Shown here: one piece after another, positions 46,245 through 58,446 of the stretch
Position numbering within the stretch: the stretch's first letter is position 1
Layout: each line of letters opens with the position of its first letter
NCBI GenBank assembly: GCA_016584305.1
Contig: JACEEZ010019778.1
Coordinates: forward strand, 42,501-106,500
Direction: 5' to 3'
Origin: Chionoecetes opilio
Lineage: Eukaryota; Arthropoda; Malacostraca; Decapoda; Majidae
DNA length: 64,000 nt
Translations under genes and position numbers: made by a program
The notes under the pieces: generated by a model
Database searches by the model: none
What the model was told of the DNA's origin: nothing
Seen by the model: the letters and a program-made list of their open reading frames with translations, nothing else

Positions 46245-48380
46245 AAATTGACACCAACCAACATTACATCCATACCTTTACAAAGTAACAAGTTTTTAGG
46301 CAAACCACCATCTTGGTTTGAAGAGAGCTTACTATGAGCTGCTGTGACACAGTTGTGCTCAGCTCTGACAACAACAATTGGGTTACGTAATGAAGCTATC
46401 CGTCGGACATTATGCTCTTGCAAGTCCACATTATATGCACATAACATGATGGCACTACTTTCAAAACTTTTCCTTTCAACAGGAGTGAAGTTGTTGCTGT
46501 TGAAGTCACGTTCTCCAAGTTTATACCAGTCATTTCTATCAAAAGTACCTTGGGACAATTTGGTAAAAAGATGTCTGAAATCTTTTTGATCGTCACCTTG
46601 TTGCCTCATGGTTTCATCTAATACCAGTCTTTTTGAAAAGCTTGAACAAGGACTGTCCAGTTATCAATGGAATCATAGTTTGGGTTTTACAAGCGTAGAG
46701 GGGTGAGTCGAGTACTGGTGGAAGTTGAGCAAAATCCCCCATAATAATCATTGAAATACCTCCAAAGGGTTCATTGTTGTTTTTTATTTCCTGCAATCTT
46801 TTGTTTATCATGTACAACCTATGCAGGTCCATCATTGACTTTTCATTTTTTGCAAGCAACTTGGTGCCTTCAAATTTCATTTGTAACTCCTGAAGAACAT
46901 CTCCATGACAATCTGATATCCTTACCAAACCCGACATTTACTGGAAGCTTGAACAAAGAATGCAAGGTACTTCCCCAATCATGAATGCAGCTGTACCTGT
47001 AGGACAGCCTTTCCCAAACTTTTTACCAGCTCTCTCTACAATGAATTTGGAGACACAATTAGCAAAGCTTTTACCACAGCCGCCCTACCAGATATGTTTA
47101 ATGCAAGGGGGAGTACTAGATTTCAGACAGCTTCTTTTCTACCCAATCAATTACCATTTTGTAAATAACTTTCTGTTTGGAATTTAGCTAAAGGATCACA
47201 ACCATCATAACTCACCCTCTGGCAATACTGCAGTTTTCTTTTGCTCCTCAATCCAACCTTGGCATCCTTTAGATCAAGTCATCATACCAAGAACCTGGGC
47301 ATCATCAAAGACTTCACTCTCCATTTTCCATCAAGAAACAGTCATCAGCATATTCAGGATGTTGCTCACCCTCTGACACATGATTTAAACTGCCTGAACA
47401 ACTGCATCATTACCAATATTTTGCACTCCATCCACTCATCTAACTCTGTATTTTCTGTTCCTCCTCCTCAACATGAAACTCATCAAGAGGATTATGTTCT
47501 GGTGCTGATGGCACATTCTGTATGGTATCTGACTATGCTTAAACCCCCCTCTTGGATAATTTCTGGACACAATGGGTTTATAACAACTCTTTCAATTCGG
47601 CTTCACAAGAGCCAAACTCCTTCCCCAACATTATCTAGAGTACAACCAGGCTTGTCCATGAGCAGCAAGCACCTGCGTAGTCCTCATATTTTGGGTCACC
47701 TTTGTGCACATGTACCTATAGTGGGTATGAAAGCAGGAAAACTTTTGCTTTGCTGACCTTCCATTTTTTGGTGAAATTACACATGAATTCTCTCAGACAA
47801 AAATCTTTTGGATGCTTGTCCCACTTGAACCTAAGAGGATAATCCTGACAAAGTTTTTGAAAATTTGCATTGCTCTCTCTGGACTAGTATGCATCCTGCC
47901 AATTATCATCGTCACCTATATCTTCCGACTCATCGGCAACTGTTTTGTTTACCTTTTTGCTTCCTTTCAAGCTCGCATAACGTGGTTGTCTATTGTATTT
48001 GACATAGGGCAATCCCTGAATAATCAACAAACACTCATTTACCGATATGTCTCTCTGACCTATGTTGGCATTCAAAATTTTCGTGGCTACCTTCCGAAGT
48101 GGTGTATATATTTTGGATTTTTGAAGAACCTTTTTGCTATGCTAGAGAAGAAGTCTGAAGGGGTCTCTGGTTTCATTATGTATTTCAGCAGATACTTGAG
48201 AAGTTGATCATATGAAGAAATAGTCTTTTGATCAGTGTTGGCCATCCAAACTAATAGCAATTCGCATATATGACCAACAATTGCAGGGTTGTTTCTTGCC
48301 AATACCAATTTGTTTTTAACATAGGTGTAATGGCTAGACTTATTTTTAGCCATGCAAGTGCTCGTATCCCCATTGAGCAC
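46245..48380 (-). pseudogene. Helitron Hel region, N-terminal part
   Basis: Minus strand. 48380-47884 holds the post-Rep linker with YTYVKNKLVLARNNPAIVGH and YDQLLKYLLKYIMKPETPSD, followed by RDISVNECLLIIQGLPYVKY. A decayed stretch carries KLCQDYPLRFKWDKH-type sense. Near 47090 lies the Walker A GGCGKSF, then CPTGTAAF (motif Ia) and CSSFQ. 46937-46614 has the Walker B/DEAD-like IIMGDFAQLPPVLD. 46609-46229 has RHLFTKLSQG..W, NVRRIASLRNP and GMDVMLVGVNLWSEA, which runs into the duplication. The HUH nuclease (Rep) domain upstream of 48380 is not found, so this is a 5'-truncated relic. Multiple frameshifts. Confidence 0.85.
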
Positions 48381-48952
48381 GCGTAGTTCCGGGCTTTGTT
48401 CCTGCTGGGGGGTTGCCAGATAATGTTTTTCTGGGCTGCGGAAAGCTTTCCAGTATGTGGGGAGGGGTTTAGGCTCAATTTTGCCTCCCCCGAGTAGCGG
48501 GGTGCGCTAACAAAAACCCACCCTAAGTAAATTGCATGTGGTGGCTGATGGGAAATCAGGCATGCATAATAGAAAATAGGTATATAAAATATGTTAAGAT
48601 GAGCCGAAGTAGCAACTCGCCACCAGCCGCCATCTTGGAGTGGGGCAGAGACGACCTGGGTCAGCCCCATTCTGTTACAGGTCACAGCCACGACTACATC
48701 TCCCCCAGTCGAGGACGTCTTCGGGACCTCTTGCCACCTCCTTCCAGTTTCCCTGCGTGTCGGGTGTTTTGATTCCTGCTAGCAGACGCAGGGCGAGCCA
48801 CACCACGAGGAGAAGGAGGGTTTGGTTGGGGCGAAACGCGGAGCTGGGAGCGAGGAGTGATCGCTAGACAGGAGAGCGACCTAAAACTAAAACTAACTAA
48901 TGCAAATCCGGGAGGCACTTGAGGCAGGCAACGTGGTGAGGCACTTAATGTT
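48381..48952. other. No gene recognised
   Basis: Begins at the truncation edge of the Helitron. The 146-codon minus frame at 48251-48691 overlaps the Helitron and has no domain. A GCCGCCATCTTGG stretch lies at 48627-48639. No supported feature. Confidence 0.4.
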
Positions 48953-49163
48953 TTAGGGTCTTGTAGGCATAAACCTGGCAGCAATCTCGCTCATTGCCTC
49001 AACACCCTCCCGCAAGATTTCAAAGACTTGTATTAAAGTCATGTATTGAAGCCGAACCTCCTCCTTCTTCACCGCCAGTTGCTCCTTCTGGGTGGCAGCC
49101 ACCTCGTTCTGCACTGCTAGGAGCTTCCGCAGCATGCCCTGTGTTTCCTTCTGGGAGCGTAGA
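48953..49163 (-). CDS. Putative terminal coiled-coil exon
   Basis: On the minus strand a possible splice acceptor (AACTGTAG, 49170-49164) is followed by an open stretch to a stop at 48953. It encodes EFLRSQKETQGMLRKLLAVQ, then an Ala/Gln/Lys/Glu-rich helix (NEVAATQKEQLAVKKEEVRL) and EGVEAMSEIAARFMPTRP. Heptad-like charged helix tails of this kind end many Myb/SANT-like or MADF DNA-binding proteins, including those that accompany Harbinger transposases, but the DNA-binding part is not in view. The upstream exon is not identified and no polyadenylation signal is obvious. It could be a host gene end, a transposon accessory gene or chance. Confidence 0.35.
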
Positions 49164-49699
49164 AACTCTGCTACAGTTACATACCCTCAAATACATAAAT
49201 GTTAATCTTAAATAGTAAAAATAATTATGTAAAAATCATGATTATGATTAAGGAAATAAGTAACATGTATGAATAAACGAGAATGAAAATTGAATGTAAA
49301 GGTGTTATGGGGTTAATATGTACCGCCCTCATCAATGCCAATCCCAACACTCATGGCATGTGTGAGGGCTGGGACGTGGAAGAATGAGGAATAGGAAGGA
49401 GATATGATAAATGGGGAGAAGGGAAAAGGACTAAGGAAGGTAGTGGATAGAGGGGAAGCGAAGAGGTCTTGCGGACGCCTCAGATCCTTATCAGGGTGGA
49501 GGCGAGGGCAGGAGACCAGGAGAACAAAGGCCTCACTGTTCAGTGGTCTGTAACCCCCAGCCCACACCACGCCATACCGTCTCCCAAAACAGAGGGGAAA
49601 GAGGAGAGAGGAGAGGAGAGGAGAGAGGAGAGACCAACACGTGTTACCACCTTACGGCTGAACAGGCCACAAGGAGAGAACCTTTATTAGCCGCGAGTG
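49164..49699. other. No gene recognised
   Basis: A (GGAGA)n-like purine stretch lies at 49597-49632. No domain in the short frames. Confidence 0.4.
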
Positions 49700-50421
49700 T
49701 GTAATCACATGTGCACATGGTGTCGCGACAATAATAGTGTATTACTGCAGATATTACTGCAACGAGTAACCTTGTGCGACTCAGTGCCTACGTCAGACAC
49801 TCTGCGTGCCAAGTCTGGCCCGCGTGCCTAAGGTTGCCGACCCTGGGTGTGGGGACGCACACAAGGAAAACTCTACGGAATACGACTACCCTGTTTCCAG
49901 CCCGCGTCCTGGCGTTCCTCGCCTGAGGCCCCCCCAGGGTCCCGGAGCAGGGCGGGACTTGCCCAGCCGGGCCTTAGGACCTCTTGAGTACCACATACCG
50001 GTCTTCCTGGAGGCTACGCAGCAGATGGTGATGTATTCACATGATTGACAAGTGCATGATAGGGGCGGGCGATTAAGGATGCCCCCGGGGTAACTGTATG
50101 CATGTCAGGGACCTTGGGGGAGAAAGGGAGGGTCGCCCCCCCGGCAATGCCGGGGCGTTATCAGCCTGGGGAGGTAAGTTCCCCGTAGCTCCGACGTTAC
50201 GGGCACTGCCCCGTGTACCTCATCGGTACCCAGGAGTTATGCCCAACTCGGCACCTTCAGGTAGGGGTGCCGGGGTAATTGTCATGCCACGACCAGCGAC
50301 CGATTGGATAGAACCGTAGCGGGTTGGAGGGCCGCTAAAACAGGAGCTATATCAACACCCCCGTTGAGCCTCCGCACGCAATTTCCTCCCCTTTGGGAGT
50401 AGGGCGGCGTGGGGCTTAACA
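49700..50421 (+). repeat. LTR (family B), plus strand
   Basis: Aligns in reverse complement with 22973-23480. The 3' end is GGGGCTTAACA at 50421, directly followed by a primer binding site. The 5' boundary is not resolved and is given approximately. GC-rich, with GCCCCCCCGGCAATGCCGGG stem-like sequence at 50135-50160. Confidence 0.7.
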
Positions 50422-50424
50422 TAT

Positions 50425-50444
50425 TGGCGCAGTGAGTAGGATCC
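50425..50444 (+). promoter_or_regulatory. Primer binding site of the family B LTR element
   Basis: TGGCGCAGTGAGTAGGATCC, three bases after the LTR end. It resembles the TGGCGCAGT-type PBS of several gypsy-group elements. It shows that the upstream LTR is a 5' LTR and the element reads to the right. Confidence 0.75.
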
Positions 50445-52404
50445 TTGATCTAGTCGCTGGCGTGGCTTAGCTGTAGATAAGGGAAGAGTATTAGGTCCAC
50501 CACCATATAGAGTATGAATGTGTGGAGTGACTGACGAACACCAGGACCATATGGTTAGCACGGCGAGCTGACTGCAGCGACTCGGCGGGCTGCCGTGTGC
50601 TCCGGTGAATAGGTAGGTAACGCTTAGGGCAACCGGGAAAGTTCCTTATGAAGTGCCTGAGCGTGAAAGGACTAACCATTTAGGGGGAGGATAACGGGTC
50701 GGTCGTATGAGGAGAAGTATTAACTCGGCTTCCTGGCGTGCCTGGTGGCCGGGGAGGATAAGTACCTGGCCCACGATCTCGATCGTATGAGGAGGGAAAA
50801 AATTAACTCTGCCTCCGGGGTGGCGAGTGTCGTATCACACCGGGGCCGGTGGCCGAGGTTAATTAGTACCTGGCCCAAGATCGACTCTCCCGTTCCCATC
50901 CTTATTTTTAACCGGGGGATGCTCCCTGACTCCTGGCTCGAGTCAGGCCCTGTAGACCCGCGCGGGGTTTAAACGTACCCGGCGGGGGGGATACGCAGCA
51001 CACCGATCTTGTCAAGTCTCAGCGGCCGGAACAGCGAGGTATGGTAGGGTCGTGACAAGAGACCTGAGGTATGGTTAAGGTCCTCCCCACGGCTTGGGGT
51101 GATAGTGGGTAGGGTGAGGCCGTGGGGCTGATGAAGGGCGATTCCCACCACATCCTCCCTCTTCGGGGACGAGGAGTGGCGCCCACTTAGTAATCCCCCA
51201 CGGTTCTCTGGGCAAGAAGAGGACAGGAATGCAGGATAACCTACACCTTCGGGGTCCCGGGGGATTCGCCCTGACTCCGGGCCCAAAAGTTCAGGCCCTT
51301 TTAGACCCGACGGGGTTTAAACGGCATCGATTCACCAGCACAGACATGGAACATTGGGGGACATGGACATGGAACTCATCTTGGAACTGTTAGGATAGTA
51401 CGGGTTGGAGTTGGATGTGCTCCATGATTGGTGCGTCATCTTGGAACTGTTAGGAGTAGTACAGGTTGGAGGGGATGTGCTCCTGGATTGGAGCATCATT
51501 TTGGAACCTTAGGAAAGTACAGGTTGGTGTTGGATGTTTTTCCAGGTTGGTGCATCATCTTGGAACTGTAGTGATAGACTGGTGATGAAGGTATTTTCCG
51601 AAGTTTTAGCCTTGGAAATGAGACTAAAGGAAAAGTACACTCGCGTCAACTCCAATCTCTGTGCTGTTATCTTGGAAAACGGGCCTGATGTGAGGGGATA
51701 TAATGGATCAGGATTATAGTATATAAGCGGACCAACCTCCATACGGAATGCCTGTACTAGCGGCTTGCGGGATCATTTTAACCATCGTGCTGGTCACCAT
51801 GCTAGCGTGCGCCTTGCTGGACCCTGGGCTGCTTGAGGCCATTGGCGCCCCGACGCCAGGGAACATGTGGGTTCTGATGGCCACAACCCCGGCGGCCATA
51901 GCTGCGTGGATTTGCCTTACACGTCTATGTGACTTGTCTAGCTTTGATACGGAATTTTACTGAAGAACCCAGCTAGAAATGGACGGTAACTATGATGGCT
52001 CTTGAGTTTTTTGAGCCCCCAATGGTGGAAAACCTATATGAGGCTTGCCCGTCTCCTCGAGGGAGCTGGTTGGCTGGTACCTGCAGTGGGACAAAATACA
52101 TGGAGAGCCTCCAGCCCGGGTGAGGTATTACGAATGCCTCCTCACACACGAGGCCAGGCTGAATGGAGATCTACTTGGCATTCACCATAAGTTGTCTCCA
52201 GAGGTGGTGCCTCTCCTCTTACGGCCATACACTCATATTCCTGATGGAAAGGCATCATGACTACCTGAAAGATGCCTTCTCCAGCAAACCTCGACCAAAT
52301 GAAGAGGCAACACAACGCCACTCCCCATCACCTACATTGATGTTCTGTCTTGAGACACCGTAGAGGTCAACGTGCTTAGCCCGTCTCTCCGCTAAACCCT
52401 TTAT
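50445..52404 (+). other. Leader/internal region of the family B LTR element, no pol
   Basis: GC-rich leader with internal duplications: 50701-50780 against 50784-50890 (shared TACCTGGCCCA.GATC), and 50915-50980 against 51255-51325 (shared GACCCG.GCGGGGTTTAAACG). Small frames at 51748-51963 (hydrophobic) and 52045-52260 (ending in a LLRPYTHIPDGKAS-type sequence) could be a decayed gag start, but I cannot place them. No protease, RT or second LTR follows. Confidence 0.45.
51370..51590. repeat. Tandem repeat, about 64-bp unit, 3-4 copies
   Basis: Repeated CATCTTGGAACTGTTAGGA then AGTACAGGTTGGAGTTGGAT and GTGCTCCAGGATTGG. The copies differ by small indels and lie in the leader of the LTR element. 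Confidence 0.8.
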
Positions 52405-53176
52405 AGTTTTCTTTTTATTATTTACCCAACACCAGGATGGGCGTGAGTTTTGAAAACTTTGTTAGCTTCTCAAGACGAAGTTTCCGTAGTGCACTTGGTG
52501 TTTTTGAACCAAGTAAAAACCAAGATGCAGTCACTTCAATTAACTGTAGACGACAGACACTACACGAAGCCTGGAATTCACTCAGAAAGAAGTCGACGAA
52601 TTTAAGCAAAAGGTGAAGGAAGCAGCATGAAAAAGAGGATAAGGATAATAAGGAAGTTATTAAGAAACTGAACGGAAATCTACAGGCCAGTGAAAAGCTA
52701 ATAAAGGAATTAGAAGATAAAGTCATTACCAAGAAGATGTCGTCGAAAAACAGTCGTCGAAAAAACTTAAAAATCATCGGCATTGAAGAGCGTCCTGAAG
52801 TGTGAAACATGGGAACAAATAGCGGTTCAGGTCACGAAAATTTTGGAAGACAAGCTTCAACTACCAAATATACAACTGGAACGAGTTCACAGGGTGGGTC
52901 AGCGCTTCGAACACCGCAAATCCGACCCGTCATCGCTCGTTTTTTCAAGATTCTGCGATCGTGAGTGAGGGAGTCATGAGAAATGTTTCCAAAATCCAAA
53001 CCAGAATATTTTTCAATGAAGATTTATGTCCTGCCTACAAAGCATACGAAAGGCAAAAAATACCTTTGTTTAAACAAGCTAGGGGCGAAGGGAAAGTGGC
53101 GTACTTTCGACACACGAAATTGATCATCAAGGGCAAGGCAGTGTGCCTGCGTATCGGCCGGTACGACCATTCTTGA
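52405..53176 (+). pseudogene. L1-type LINE ORF1 protein
   Basis: The first half encodes, in broken frames, a Lys/Glu-rich coiled coil (52560-52740). Then come an RRM-like part with ETWEQIAVQVTKILEDKLQL and NIQLERVHRVGQ, and a C-terminal domain reading SRFCDRE, then NVSKIQTRIFFNEDLCPAYK, PLFKQARGEGKVAYFRHTKL and IIKGKA. This is the layout of Transposase_22/L1 ORF1 nucleic-acid chaperones. Frameshifts lie at about 52790, 52965 and upstream. No matching ORF2 follows; the sequence ends in AT-rich DNA. Confidence 0.8.
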
Positions 53177-53421
53177 TTAAATATATAATGAATAAAATTT
53201 GAATACAAATTTTAAATAATGAATAAAATTTGATTAAATATCTAAAATTCTTTTAAATTGCCTGATGTGATAGCCCTTCAAACCAATATATTTGTTCATA
53301 GGCACTAGAAATGCATAAAACTGACACTGACTGCCAATTAGCTTTTTATAATCCCATAGATAATTATAAAACGACGCTATATATATTATATATATATATA
53401 TTATATATATATAAAATATAT

Positions 53422-53463
<42 letters not shown>

Positions 53464-53512
53464 GTCTGCTGTAATATTAATAACAAGAACTGGATGTGAT
53501 GTAGAACATGTT
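53177..53512. repeat. AT microsatellite region
   Basis: AT-rich sequence with a duplicated AATAATGAATAAAATTTG block (53187-53232) and a (TA)n tract at 53385-53460. No gene. Confidence 0.7.
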
Positions 53513-55560
53513 TCTCAAACTATCTGATGTGGCGTACCGGCAGTTTTTTTTCCAATGTGCCAGGGACCTGGTAATATTTCTTAGTAATATTAATTTATAC
53601 CGGAAGCAATATATATAATGAATTAATAAAGTTGACAATTTTTTTTTATCTTATATTTTTTTTTGTAAACAAATAATACAATATTACATAAGCATTTTAT
53701 ATCTTAATCTTTACTAATGTGAAAGGTGAGCCTGCTTCTTGTTTTGTCATTTTATCCAGTCGTGGTTCAATTGAGGACAGTGCCACGCGCAATGGAGAAA
53801 GAATATCCATATTATTTCTGTACTTTGTCTTAATGACACTCATGGGTTTAGAAGCCAGTCCTCGCAGAGGTATGTTGAAGGAAATGGGAGAAGAGTTTTC
53901 CCGAGCAATTTCATTAAGCCCCAGGATATTCTGCTTTCACTTTAATCCAAAGGAACCAAGTGATGTGTAGTTTCGTAGCTCCTCTTCAATCCTTCGTCAC
54001 CAGCCAGCTCCAACAAAGTTTTTCCTCCATAATGACACTTAAGTCATCTTGCAGTGGAATAAACGGATTTCGGATCCATCCATTCCCTTTCCGTGGATCT
54101 TCTTCTGCTGGAAAGTAAAACTGAAACCGGTCTGCCAGATTCGTCAAGTGTTCTGTGATGACATTTCGTAGAGATGTAATATTAAGGTCTTCGCCTGCAT
54201 CAGCGATGATTGTCGCTAATTGATGAAACATGTCATAACAATCTCTTGACACTCGACTCTTCCATTTCCTCTAGCTTTCGTTTCTGTCCGTCGTCTTGTC
54301 TGCCATTTGTAAACACGAAGCCATCGTTTTCCCCGCATGGAGGGTTGTTGAGATCATTAAAGATGGCAAAGATTCAGCCAAATAACCAGCTTGGCTAACC
54401 AATCCACATCTCCGAACAATTGTGACCAATTTGGTTTTTTTGTCCTGAAGAACTCGGCAAGCTCGTTTCGTAGCTCAAACACTCTTGACAGACTTTCCCC
54501 CTCGATAACCAACGTACATCGGCATGCAATAGGACTGTTTATGATTAGCTCCCATATTATCACATAATGCATTGAATAGTCTCGAATTTAAAGCATTCGC
54601 CTTTACTGGTTCACAATTTTTACAACCTCGCTGAGCACACTGCTTAGTTCTGTTGACATTTTTTTTGGGTTTCAAGGGCTTTTTCGGTGAAGGAAGCAGT
54701 GCGTCGACTTGCATTCTGGGGCAAGCGTCTTAATCTGGGAACCCCTCCTGAAAGCCGTCCTGTCATTGCGGCAGCGCCATCAGAACATACGCCTACACAA
54801 AACTTGAAATCCAACCCACATTTGTTAACGATGTAGTCGCTCACAGTCTTGAACACTTCAGAACTAGTTGTTTTAGTGTAGTGAAGCAGAGAAAAAAAAC
54901 TCTTCCTTCAAATCACCTTTATGTTTTAAAGCGCACATACACCATCATAATTGCCTGATTAGCAACGTCTGGTACATTCATCAAGCTGCAAAGAAAAGTA
55001 CTTTGCTAATTTAATCTGTCCTATAGCTGATCTTCCATATCGTGAGCCAGATCGTGAATTCGTCGACTATAGTGTCATTTGAAGTGGCACCCGGCCACTT
55101 TCTTTGCCGCCGGCTCGCCTAGCATTTCCCTGCAGACATCTTGAATACAGCCTATCACTAGCGTCCCCACCGATTGTGTATGGTTTTTTAGCCTTAGCAA
55201 CTCGAAGTGCTACTTTATAAGAAGCCCTCAAAACACAAGTATTTTTTGTGTGACACTTCAAAGATCTGTTTCTGACGGCCTTTTAAATCAACATGCTTTC
55301 TTTCAAAAAAACTCTTTCGGCTTTGAACTCATTTCTTTATGTTTTGTATTTAAATGTCTCTTGAGATTTGATGGCTTCATTGAGTCGTTAGCCAACACAT
55401 CTCCACAAATAACACACTGCGGTTTTTGCACTCCCCCCTCATTCGTGGCTACAAAGCCGAATTGAATGTATGAGGAGTCATATTTCCGAGTGAAGCTAGT
55501 ACGAATTCTTTTTGCCGGCAATACTTCGGTTTCATTACATCACCGTCATCTGATTCAAAA
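53513..55560 (-). pseudogene. ZBED-type hAT transposase, decayed
   Basis: Minus strand. 55521-55303 encodes the BED finger: SYIQFGFVATNEGGVQKPQC then CVICGDVLANDSMKPSNLKR and HLNTKH. 55261-55067 has the ASYKVALRVAKAKKPYTIGG helix. 54856-54644 carries FCVGVCSDGAAAMTGRLSGG with a catalytic Asp. 54570-54360 carries RVFELRNELAEFF, and 54252-53986 the pre-C-terminal helical part. At 53970-53720 the decayed dimerisation region reads in pieces (WIKVKAEYPGA, then LFSHFLQHTSARTGF). Possible left terminus TTTCTCAAACTATCTGATG at 53511-53529. Many frameshifts. It belongs to the ZBED5/SCAND3-like group, a different lineage from the 33.5-kb hAT. Confidence 0.85.
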
Positions 55561-55699
55561 TCGCGTTCAGCAACCGGATGTCTCGGCTTGATAAAAATGT
55601 CCATAGGGCCTCGCTTCGCCATCTGTAAACTAGGGGTTAAAATAATTAATATTGTCGCAATTTACGAGTTTTTCTATTATTTATTTTATTTGTTAAGGT

Positions 55700-55925
55700 A
55701 AATTTGTTTTTTTTTTTAAATTTTTTTTAATGGAAAAAAATATTTTTCCATGCGTACAAATTTTAATTGAATTTATGCCGGAGTCCGTTTCCATGGAAGG
55801 ATGCCTAGCCCTCTCAAACCAAAAGCTCTTATTTAATATAAAATCTGGACCTGATCGGAATCGAACTCGGGGACTTCACGATCAGTTAGCATACACGACT
55901 TATACCGATCGAGCTATGGCGGACA
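55700..55925 (-). mobile_element. tRNA-derived SINE, family 2
   Basis: Minus strand. The tRNA-like head at 55925-55850 has A-box TAGCTCGATCGG and B-box GAGTTCGATTCCG. It is followed by a short body with GGCTAGGCATCCTTCCATGG and an A-rich tail (T runs at 55709-55738). It does not fold as a plausible complete tRNA and has a retroposon tail, so a SINE is the better reading. Confidence 0.65.
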
Positions 55926-55936
55926 TTCTCTCTCTC

Positions 55937-55968
<32 letters not shown>

Positions 55969-55978
55969 GTCTCTCTCT

Positions 55979-56037
<59 letters not shown>

Positions 56038-56130
56038 TCTCTCTCTCTCTCTCTCTCTTTCTCTTTCTCTCTCTCTTGCTCTCTCTCTCCTCTCTGCTCT
56101 TCTCTCTCTCTCTTTCTCTCTCTTCTCTCT

Positions 56131-56181
<51 letters not shown>

Positions 56182-56183
56182 TC

Positions 56184-56226
<43 letters not shown>

Positions 56227-56239
56227 CTCTTCTCTTTAT
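55926..56239. repeat. (CT)n microsatellite
   Basis: Over 300 bp of almost pure CT dinucleotides with TT interruptions. The Ser/Leu-rich frames crossing it are not genes. Confidence 0.97.
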
Positions 56240-56430
56240 AAAATATATATATATATATATATATTATTTTAATATATTATATAAAATATATTTATATATT
56301 ATATATATATATATATCTAATTATATATTTATATATATATATATATATTAAAATATATATATATAAAAATATATATAATTTTATATTTATATATATATAT
56401 ATATATTATTATATTATATTAAATATTATT
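56240..56430. repeat. (TA)n tract
   Basis: TA-rich imperfect dinucleotide repeat directly following the CT tract. Confidence 0.9.
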
Positions 56431-57856
56431 TAATTGATTTTTTTGGGTTTTTATCATATACAATTAAGTATTTATTTATATTTAACATATAAATTATTTT
56501 CTTATTGTATAGAGTTATTAACCCCGGTTTTTTTTGTTTTGCCACCACTGTTAAAGCGGCTAACGAAGTTTTTTTTTCTTTTTCAGGCGCCGTGCTGTGA
56601 GCATTGATTGCTCTCTACATAAGTTAGTTCTGTGGAGTGCTATCAGAGGTTCACCATGCAGTCACGCGCCATTTCAGTATTTTACTTTATTAACACTTTG
56701 CCCACATAATTTTTTTCCTTATTGTATGTGCTCATACTTAGAATCGGAAAATTGTGAGGATTTTAAACAGCGATTCAAAATTTTAATGCGAGCAAAACTG
56801 ATGGAGTTACAGCGATTTTGAAGCAAAACAAGCAAGAAAATTTTTTATACACCGGTTTACTTTCCTCCAATATCTTAATATTGGTGTTTCTACGAATTGT
56901 TTTTTGCTCAAGATGCGCAATATTCCTGACACGTTTAGTAGATCAGTTTAATAAATATCATCTGGTAGCTTGGTAATATCGGGTAGGATTTACAAACATT
57001 TCAATGCACTGAAACCTGAAATCCGCCTACTCCTGTGATACTCAGTCATGACCTTTATTTTTTCCCTATTGAGTTACGAATTGCGTGTTATTGTTGACCA
57101 ATCACTGATGATTCACCGTGATACAACAAAATAGGCCTATCTTGTGTAAGAAGTGAGTTAAGGCAAAGAAATATTGAATATTTTTCTGAGGCAACGCAAG
57201 GATTTTTTTTGGTAGCGGCGTAGGCAAGGTGCCACCACCCACCCGAGTCTATCACCAATCATGACTATCCTTATAACTCGGGTATGGCATCGAGCAGCTC
57301 CCAAAAATCCATCTTAAGTGAATAGACTATGTGGCATTATATAACCAAGCAAAATTGTTATTTTTTAAGATTAATGTTTTATTTATGTGGACAGTGACCT
57401 GGACTTAGGGCCGTACTTTTAAAATCTTTCGCCAGTGCTGGCGAAAGCGTTCGCCAGGCGCTCGTAAATTTCTTACTTTTAAACAACGAAGGGCTCCGCC
57501 AGGCGCTGCTTATCCGCCAGGCTGGCGTAGAAGTATTGGAATAGCCTGGCGAAAGCGAGTCCTGGTGAGACCTCCCTCTCACTGGGCGATCAACATTTTT
57601 TTGCATTCAGTTTATACTTTTTACAATACTATTAAGCATGTCATGAGATAGAAAACCTATTGCGACGGAAAATGTGTGTATGGCAAATTTTTTCATAGAA
57701 AAAAAGTCATATATATTATTTTCAAAACACCATCGAGTTCCAGCGCAGCAAACAGCACCAGACACCTCCACCCCCACGAGGTGAGTGTATTTTGCCTTTT
57801 CTCCAATATTTTTTGCTTTAGGGACCATATTGCACAGTAGTATGTATACATTGGAT
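56431..57856. other. No gene recognised; palindromic CGCCAGGC cluster
   Basis: AT-rich. A TTTTTTTCTTTTTCAG acceptor-like stretch at 56570-56585 has no convincing exon after it. At 57410-57560 there are repeated self-complementary CGCCAGGC/GCCTGGCG and CTTTCGCCAG/CTGGCGAAAG blocks, perhaps a small MITE. Confidence 0.4.
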
Positions 57857-58180
57857 GTTTTGGTGATGGCGTCTTTACATTGAGCTATATCAGAGGCCTC
57901 TCACCCTCATAAGCATTACAGCGTCGTGATTATAATATCATTGTGCTCCCGCCACACTGTTCAATATTTTATTTCTTGGGTGAATCAGATATAATTGAAT
58001 TTGTTATTTTGCACAATATCAGGTTATACTTTGGTGATGGCGTCTTTACATTGACCTATGTCAGAGACCTCTGACCCTCATATATTACACGTGAGACGTG
58101 CTTATAAAATTGGGTGTTCCCGCCAGTAAATTGATTTATTTCTTTGGTCAATCAGATGAAATTTAATGCTTTATAAGTTT
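57857..58180. repeat. Two-copy tandem repeat, about 172-bp period
   Basis: Both copies start TTTGGTGATGGCGTCTTTAC, then ATTGA.CTAT.TCAGAG.CC, and later share TCCCGCCA, TTTATTTCTT and GGTCAATCAGAT-type blocks. Confidence 0.8.
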
Positions 58181-58198
58181 TGTTACAATTAGCAGGGT

Positions 58199-58240
58199 AG
58201 GTAAAATTCAAGAGTCTTTCCCGCCCTTATTAACCAGTGT
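58199..58240. mobile_element. MITE end related to 1012-1565
   Basis: GGTAAAATTCAAGAGTCTTT then CCCGCCCTTATTA matches the terminal repeat of the 1012-1565 element. No opposite end is visible nearby, so it is a fragment. Confidence 0.5.
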
Positions 58241-58446
58241 GAAGTTAGCAATTTATTACTTATTCGCGGATTCGTGCAGATTCGACTTTTGAATAAGTAC
58301 GAATAATTTAAGTAATCATTACTTATTAAATTATATTTACTTATTCGCGACAACTAAAAAAGTAAAACTGTTTTGTGTCCAAAAAAAGTAAAATAGTTTT
58401 GTGTCAAACCTCAGAACCTGGAAATGTGACAATATTATATCATGGG

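Noticed and set aside
48381..48691. Helitron HUH (Rep) nuclease domain upstream of the helicase
   Set aside because: I searched the minus-strand frames for the HUH and paired-Tyr motifs and found none; the Helitron is 5' truncated.
55850..55925. A functional tRNA gene
   Set aside because: A and B boxes are present but the acceptor and anticodon stems do not pair convincingly, and a SINE body with A-rich tail follows.
55730..56351. 180-residue Ser/Leu-rich frame
   Set aside because: It is a (CT)n dinucleotide repeat read in frame.
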